A stretch of DNA of 64,000 nucleotides from Pelagibacterales bacterium SAG-MED05 (GTDB taxonomy: Bacteria; Pseudomonadota; Alphaproteobacteria; Pelagibacterales; Pelagibacteraceae): the NCBI GenBank assembly GCA_014654415.1, contig JACWDC010000002.1, forward strand, positions 1 through 64,000, in the 5' to 3' direction. The notes below the pieces were generated by a model that did no database searches, had not been told where the DNA came from, and saw nothing but the letters and a program-made list of their open reading frames with translations. Shown here one piece after another: positions 60,101-64,000 of the stretch. Each line of letters starts with the position of its first letter. Position 1 is the first letter of the stretch. A program made the translations under genes and the position numbers.

Positions 60101-60591
60101 CGATCTTTAAATGAAGATTTTAGTTTTTCTATTGTTTTTTCAAAATATTTTGTTTTATTGGCATAAAACAATTTTCCGAAAAAATTATTATAGTTTCCAG
60201 TTAATAATATCAAATCTTCGTTGTTTAAAATTAAATCATCAACTTCACAACATGGGTCGTGAGAATTTTTATTTCTTAAATAACTTAAAGAAGATAACTT
60301 TGTTAAATTTTTGTAACCTTTTTCTGAAGTTGCGTATAATGTAATTTTTCCTATCTGATTATCGCTTAATAAATTTATTTGTGTTCCAATAATAGGTTGA
60401 GTACCAACTTTGCTGATTTTTTCTGCAAATTCTAAAGCTCCACACAAATTATAACTATCTGCAAGACCTATTGCTTTGATTTTATTTAGTTTGCAGTAGT
60501 TAGCTAATTCATCAATCTTAATCGCACCTTCGCAAATTGAGTATTGAGTATGTATTTTAATATTATTAAATTCTTTATTATTAGGTAGCAT
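57178..60591 (-). CDS. dnaE: DNA polymerase III alpha subunit
   Basis: A 1137-residue replicative polymerase (DnaE1 type). The N-terminal PHP domain starts FNNIKIHTQYSICEGAIKID; the polymerase core has GPGRGSGAGSLVAYSL, the catalytic PDFDIDFCEEQRDKVFEYL, GLVKFDLLGLKTL, LYRPGPM and PTYGIIIYQEQVMQIAQ; then an HhH region (GLGAIKNVGFEAI), an OB domain (ALIAGTIMSIQEKKSAKGTPFAIVKF) and a short tail. Size is normal. It overlaps lolD by 11 bases. Its downstream 119-base gap holds the rpsB leader and no clear terminator. Confidence 0.98.
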   Translation of the reverse strand: MLPNNKEFNNIKIHTQYSICEGAIKIDELANYCKLNKIKAIGLADSYNLCGALEFAEKISKVGTQPIIGTQINLLSDNQIGKITLYATSEKGYKNLTKLSSLSYLRNKNSHDPCCEVDDLILNNEDLILLTGNYNNFFGKLFYANKTKYFEKTIEKLKSSFKDRLYIEIQRHAESQESNYENYLFKISSLYELPLIAGQEVYYLDSGMAEAHDALICIGEKQFIGDQNRFRYSNQHYLKKSDELKKLYEDIPEALENNYSFPLRFNFKPKKSKPILPSISDDKNISPNHELMEQAKRGLNVRLNNFIYKKTKEKSLDKIKKIYEDRLIHELDIINSMDYSSYFLIVSDYIKWAKKSSIPVGPGRGSGAGSLVAYSLDITDIDPIEFDLIFERFLNPDRISMPDFDIDFCEEQRDKVFEYLKSKYKDGVAHIITFGKLKARMALRDVGRVLGLSYGHVDKICKMVPFDPSRPLTLQESIDREPRFKEEIKNNKKVEKLIDLSLKLEGLNRNMATHAAGVVIAGNKLAEQFPLYVDQSSNLILPSTQYDMYSSENAGLVKFDLLGLKTLTVINKTLKRLKLKKKDLDISKINLEDEKVYNLLSTGETTGLFQLESTGMREAIKQMKPNRFDDIIALVALYRPGPMSNIPIYNDCKNKIKTPDYIHPTLEKILKPTYGIIIYQEQVMQIAQTLAGFTAGEADILRRAMGKKKKAELDKQKERFINGAIKNGIGKDVANFVFTKIEPFAQYGFNKSHAAAYALIAYQTAFLKTYYKEDFIAATMSTELTNTSKLREFVEELKRLKITIIRPAINECFAEFKTEKNKIYYGLGAIKNVGFEAISNIVNEREKKGKFKSLIDFINRVDAKDVNKLQLEGLVKAGAFDEFDQDRNKILNSIPKIIQKIKNINDDKLNHQTNLFSDNNAQSNFDYIQSKGWTKKELLLEEFKSLGFYISDHPLNEYKEIFNQLNIKTYKDFLTNNGNEALIAGTIMSIQEKKSAKGTPFAIVKFSDNEGEFELFLFAEILIQSRDKIKESESFVLTLQKDKLINESSQRRVNVRKILSLNDIINKPYSKVIIELNENYDINELKKLLENKGQTEICLVIHNKNKKIYYNLQNSRKFDFNHLKAIKSKEYVRKITV

Positions 60592-61267
60592 TAACTCGTT
60601 TTATATTACCTTTAAAAATACTCAACTTATAATCCGCCTTGTTAGCAAGTTCTCTATTGTGAGTTGCAAAAATTATAGCTTTGTTTAATTTTTTTAATTT
60701 TAAAAAATAAGAAAATATATCTTCTGAAGTTTTATAATCCAAATTTCCAGTTGGTTCATCAGCTAAAATTAAATCTGTTTCTGAAATTAAAGCTCTTGCA
60801 ATGGCAACTCTTTGCTGCTCACCGCCTGATAGTTCATTTGGAAAATGATTTATTCTTTTTAAAATCTTAACATCCTTTAAAAGTCTTGTAGCTTTTTTGA
60901 TTGAGGTAATTTTTTTCTCACCTTTAATAATTAAAGGCATTATTACATTTTCAAGAACAGTAAAATCTGTAAGTAAATTATTATCTTGAAAAATAATGGA
61001 TATATCTTTTTGTCTTGTTTGATCTTTTTCTTTATCGCTAAAATCTTTTGTATCTTTATTTTTTAATAATATTTTTCCTTTGGTGGGATAGTCCAATAAA
61101 GCAAGTAAATGTAAAAAAGAAGATTTTCCTGAACCGGAAGGACCTACTAATGCAATTAAATCTCCAGTTTTTATCTTAATGTTTACATTATCAAAAAGAT
61201 TAATAGGTCCATTCTTGTGATCATAAGTTTTTTTTAAGTTAATTGTCTCTAGTAAAACTTTATTCAT
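60581..61267 (-). CDS. lolD: Lipoprotein release ABC transporter, ATPase LolD
   Basis: A 228-residue ABC ATPase. Walker [10 protein letters not shown] near 42-50, signature LSGGEQQR near 144-151, Walker B LILADEP, and the family-typical LLALLDYPTKGKI and FATHNRELA. It powers extraction of lipoproteins from the inner membrane for LolA. It follows lolC with an 8-base overlap; the order lolC-lolD-dnaE after proS is ancestral in Alphaproteobacteria. Confidence 0.94.
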   Translation of the reverse strand: MNKVLLETINLKKTYDHKNGPINLFDNVNIKIKTGDLIALVGPSGSGKSSFLHLLALLDYPTKGKILLKNKDTKDFSDKEKDQTRQKDISIIFQDNNLLTDFTVLENVIMPLIIKGEKKITSIKKATRLLKDVKILKRINHFPNELSGGEQQRVAIARALISETDLILADEPTGNLDYKTSEDIFSYFLKLKKLNKAIIFATHNRELANKADYKLSIFKGNIKRVNAT

Positions 61268-62492
61268 ACTTTAGAGCTCGAAAAGTTTTCATTTTAGAAA
61301 TAGTCATAGCTGGAAGATAAGAAGCTAAAGCAGAAATAATTAAAGAGAATATAAAAATTCCCATAATTGAATACACATTAATTTCACTAGGTAATTGCTC
61401 TAAAAAATAAACATCAGAAGGAAAAATTTCAAAATTAAAAACATTTGATAGAATATTTCTTATCATTTCAATATTTAAAGCAAAAATCACACCCAAAAAA
61501 ATTCCTGTAATAGTCGCAAAAAATCCTATTGTAAATCCAGTTAAGAAAAATGATTTTTTTATAGAAGTATTGCTAAGACCTAAAGTTTTTAAAATAGCGA
61601 TTTCTTTTGTTTTATTTTTTATCAAAATAGTTAATCCTGAAATAATATTAAACGCAGCCACAATTAAGATTAATGTTAATATGATAAACATTACATTTCT
61701 TTCAACTTTTAAAGCACTAAAAAAAGATTTATTTAAATCTGACCATGAATAGACAAAATAATTTTGATTAAGTTTCTGTATTTCATTTTTAAATGAATCT
61801 GCTTTCATTGGATTTGTTAAGTAAATTTCAAGATTTTGATCATGTTCTTCTTTATCAAATATAGAGAGAGCATCAGAAAGATTTAAAAAAACAAAATTCT
61901 GATCAAATTCGTAAAAACCTGTATTGAAAACTCCTGCCACAGTTAATGTTTCTTGTTTAGGCAAACTGCCAAAAGGGGTGGCAACAAAAGCTGAGGACAT
62001 TAAATTAATTTTATCACCAATTTTTAAATCTAGGTTGAAAGCTAATTCTGCTCCAATAAAAGCAGTATTTTTTTTAAATTTATTCAAATCTCCCTTGGAA
62101 ATATTTTTTTTTATAAAACTTAAACTTTCTTTATTATTAGAATCAATTCCTTTAATGATAATCCCTTTAGCGTTATCGTTGCTAACTACAATGCCTTCTC
62201 CGGAATATGTTTTAGAAATATTTATATGTTGAAACTTTCTTTTAAGATTTTCTATAAATTCATTTTCAATTTTGAAGCTATTAGATTCTATTACGATATG
62301 AGGATTTAAGCCTAAAATTTTTTTAGTTAAGTCAGTTTTAAATCCATTCATTACTGACATAACGATTATTAAAATTGCAACTCCAAGCATAATTCCTAGG
62401 AAAGAAAAAACAGAAATTACTTTTAGAAATCCTTCTTTTTTTTTAGGACGTAAGTTTCTTAATGAAATTAATCTTTCTGCTTGAGTAAACAA
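61260..62492 (-). CDS. lolC: Lipoprotein release ABC transporter, permease LolC/LolE
   Basis: A 410-residue FtsX/MacB-type permease with four membrane segments: one near 25-45 (FLGIMLGVAILIIVMSVMNG), then a periplasmic domain (about 50-265), and three at the C-terminus (MFIILTLILIVAAFNIISGL and on), ending SKMKTFRALKYE. Typical starting motif RLISLRNLRPKKKEGF. Only one such gene is present, so it may form a homodimer (LolF type). One base separates it from proS. Confidence 0.93.
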   Translation of the reverse strand: MFTQAERLISLRNLRPKKKEGFLKVISVFSFLGIMLGVAILIIVMSVMNGFKTDLTKKILGLNPHIVIESNSFKIENEFIENLKRKFQHINISKTYSGEGIVVSNDNAKGIIIKGIDSNNKESLSFIKKNISKGDLNKFKKNTAFIGAELAFNLDLKIGDKINLMSSAFVATPFGSLPKQETLTVAGVFNTGFYEFDQNFVFLNLSDALSIFDKEEHDQNLEIYLTNPMKADSFKNEIQKLNQNYFVYSWSDLNKSFFSALKVERNVMFIILTLILIVAAFNIISGLTILIKNKTKEIAILKTLGLSNTSIKKSFFLTGFTIGFFATITGIFLGVIFALNIEMIRNILSNVFNFEIFPSDVYFLEQLPSEINVYSIMGIFIFSLIISALASYLPAMTISKMKTFRALKYE

Positions 62493-62493
62493 T

Positions 62494-63810
62494 TTAATTT
62501 TTTTTAATTTTTGACTTAATACTTTCCAGGCTTAATATTTCGCTCTCAGAATTAAGTTCTTTGAACTCATACTTATTCTGTTCTGATTTAGAACCAATTA
62601 TTATTTGATAAGGAATTCCTATTAAATCATGTTTTTTAAATTTATTAGACATATTTTCATCTACATCGTCTAACAATACGTCAATATTTTGTTTTTTTAG
62701 TTCTTTGTAAATTTTTTCTGCTTTTTCTAGGTTTTCTTTATTATTTTTACTAATACTAGGAATGATAACAACATCAAAAGGAGAGACTGATTTAGGCCAT
62801 TTCATTATATTGTTGTTGTAGTTAGCTTCTATTGTTGCTCCAACTAACCTTGAAATTCCAATTCCATAAGATCCCATTTTGACTGATATCTTTTTACCAT
62901 CTTGAGTATCAATTAAACAATTTAAAGGCTTAGAATATTTATCGCTAAAATAAAAAATATGACCAACTTCAATTCCTCTTGTTTTAATTTGGTTTTCTTT
63001 TTTTACATTTTTACTAAAATCTTTTTCTTTATATTTCTCATCAGTTACTGCATAAATAGATGAAAAATCTTCTCTCATTTTCTCTAATGATTTGTCAGAG
63101 AAATCGTATTTATTTAAATCTATTTCAAATATTTTTTTATCTGCATAGATTTGACTCTCGCCCGTTTCAGCTAAAATAACAAACTCGTGTGACAGATCTC
63201 CTCCAATTGGCCCTGTGTCAGCTGACATAGGTATAGCTTTCAAACCCAATCGATTAAAAGTTCTGATATAAGAGTAAAACATTTTATTGTATGATTTTTT
63301 AGCATCTTGGTCCGTCAAATCAAACGAGTAGGCATCTTTCATAAAAAATTCACGACATCGCATTACTCCAAATCTTGGTCTTATTTCATCTCTAAATTTC
63401 CATTGTATATGATAAAGAATTTGAGGAAGAGATTTATAAGACTTTATACTAGATCGAAATATATCAGTTATTAATTCCTCATTAGTAGGTCCATATAACA
63501 TTTCACGACCTTGACGATCTTTAATCCTAAGCATTTCTTCTCCATAATCTTCATATCTTCCGCTCTCCTTCCATAATTCAGAAGATTGAATAGTAGGCAT
63601 AAGCATTTCTTGAGCTCCAATCAAATTTTGTTCTTCTCTAACGATTTGTTCAATTTTTTTCATTACTTTAAAACCTAATGGTAACCATGAATAAATTCCA
63701 GCAGAGGATTGTTTTATCATACCTGCTCTTAACATTAATTGATGAGATTTTATTTTTGCTTCAGCTGGAAGGTCTTTGGTAATAGGTATAAAAAGTTTTG
63801 ATAAATACAT
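62494..63810 (-). CDS. proS: Prolyl-tRNA synthetase (short alphaproteobacterial type)
   Basis: A 438-residue class II synthetase charging tRNA-Pro. It starts LSKLFIPITKDLPAEAKIKSH, includes MIKQSSAGIYSWLPLGFKVMKKIEQIV (motif 1), WKFRDEIRPRFGVMRCREFFMKDAYSFD (motif 2) and GSYGIGISRLVGA (motif 3), then an anticodon-binding domain. It lacks the large editing insertion of the E. coli enzyme, as typical for alphaproteobacteria. The 63-base gap before the rnj gene shows nothing beyond AT-rich sequence. Confidence 0.96.
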   Translation of the reverse strand: MYLSKLFIPITKDLPAEAKIKSHQLMLRAGMIKQSSAGIYSWLPLGFKVMKKIEQIVREEQNLIGAQEMLMPTIQSSELWKESGRYEDYGEEMLRIKDRQGREMLYGPTNEELITDIFRSSIKSYKSLPQILYHIQWKFRDEIRPRFGVMRCREFFMKDAYSFDLTDQDAKKSYNKMFYSYIRTFNRLGLKAIPMSADTGPIGGDLSHEFVILAETGESQIYADKKIFEIDLNKYDFSDKSLEKMREDFSSIYAVTDEKYKEKDFSKNVKKENQIKTRGIEVGHIFYFSDKYSKPLNCLIDTQDGKKISVKMGSYGIGISRLVGATIEANYNNNIMKWPKSVSPFDVVIIPSISKNNKENLEKAEKIYKELKKQNIDVLLDDVDENMSNKFKKHDLIGIPYQIIIGSKSEQNKYEFKELNSESEILSLESIKSKIKKN

Positions 63811-63873
63811 TATTGTAAAAAATTCCTTAAATTTAAGAAATGTTTGTTCACCAAGTAATATATCATAAACCTA

Positions 63874-64000
63874 TTAAATTCTAGCTATATTAATATTTGT
63901 GAAAGGTTTCTTTCCTGTTTTGTCTTTAACAATTCTTCTACAATTTTGTTTAATTGTTTCTATTAAATTTTTTTCTTGGTTTTTGCTTTGTAATGAAAAA
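63874..64000 (-). CDS. rnj: Ribonuclease J, C-terminal end (partial)
   Basis: A minus-strand frame enters from the right edge and stops with TAA at 63874-63876. Its visible 42 residues include LIETIKQNCRRIVKDKTGKK and end PFTNINIARI, similar to the RNase J C-terminus (RRAVRRAVxxxxGKKPxxHVxxxxV). The placement just upstream of proS agrees with the alphaproteobacterial order rnj-(mce)-proS-lolC-lolD-dnaE. The assignment depends on a short tail and on synteny; the catalytic domain is outside the window. Confidence 0.65.
   Translation of the reverse strand, partial: FSLQSKNQEKNLIETIKQNCRRIVKDKTGKKPFTNINIARI

Overview
The window is an AT-rich, very densely packed chromosomal segment that looks like a streamlined marine alphaproteobacterium of the SAR11 (Pelagibacterales) type. 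The signs are lysine/asparagine/isoleucine-rich proteins, genes overlapping by 1-8 bases or spaced by a few bases, almost no intergenic DNA, an Aap amino-acid ABC transporter, a Fut/Fbp iron transporter, a rhizobial-type GlpSTPQUV glycerol transporter, NtrYX, and an alphaproteobacterial GAAC-N7-GAAC SOS box. I see no phage, insertion sequence, CRISPR array or rRNA operon. One tRNA gene is present (tRNA-Arg, anticodon TCT).

Region 1 (1-11 kb) is mostly nutrient uptake: the end of a cysteine synthase gene, aapJQMP on the minus strand with a hairpin after the binding-protein gene, tRNA-Arg, an iron(III) ABC operon behind two Fur-box-like sites (with a 56-residue CxxC protein tucked between binding protein and permease), two small unknown genes, a FAH/MhpD-family protein and GAPDH. 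Region 2 (11-19.6 kb) is a complete glycerol utilisation module: binding protein, two ATPases, two permeases, a small membrane protein, glycerol kinase and an NAD(P)-type glycerol-3-phosphate dehydrogenase. GAPDH immediately downstream makes a short path from glycerol to glycolysis. Region 3 (19.6-25.5 kb) is K+ uptake (trkH, trkA) and the NtrX/NtrY two-component system, all closely spaced with the glycerol catabolic genes.

Region 4 (25.6-64 kb) follows what I recall as ancestral alphaproteobacterial gene order: ispDF-pgpA-pncC, ratA-lipA, ftsB-eno-kdsA-pyrG-secG-tpiA, ppiD-trpEGDC-lexA-gltX, lpxB/lpxI/lpxA/fabZ/lpxD-skp-bamA-dxr-cdsA-uppS-frr-tsf-rpsB, dnaE-lolD-lolC-proS-rnj. Several genes usual in that order are missing from their slots (pdh genes, moaC/moeA, comEC, gltA, rseP, pyrH). 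An accessory block lies between gltX and lpxB: a predicted PD-(D/E)XK nuclease with paired cysteines, a two-TM protein with long Pro-Glu-Pro-Thr repeats, a histone-deacetylase-family hydrolase and a PQQ-type sugar dehydrogenase.

The most interesting signals are: a pseudoknot-like leader directly over the rpsB ribosome-binding region; complementary degeneration of the two glycerol-transporter ATPases, predicting one dead ATP site; the lexA-gltX-nuclease unit behind an SOS box; the PEPTPE-repeat membrane protein; the small CSPC protein in a Fur-controlled iron operon; and recurrent hairpins after or near binding-protein genes.
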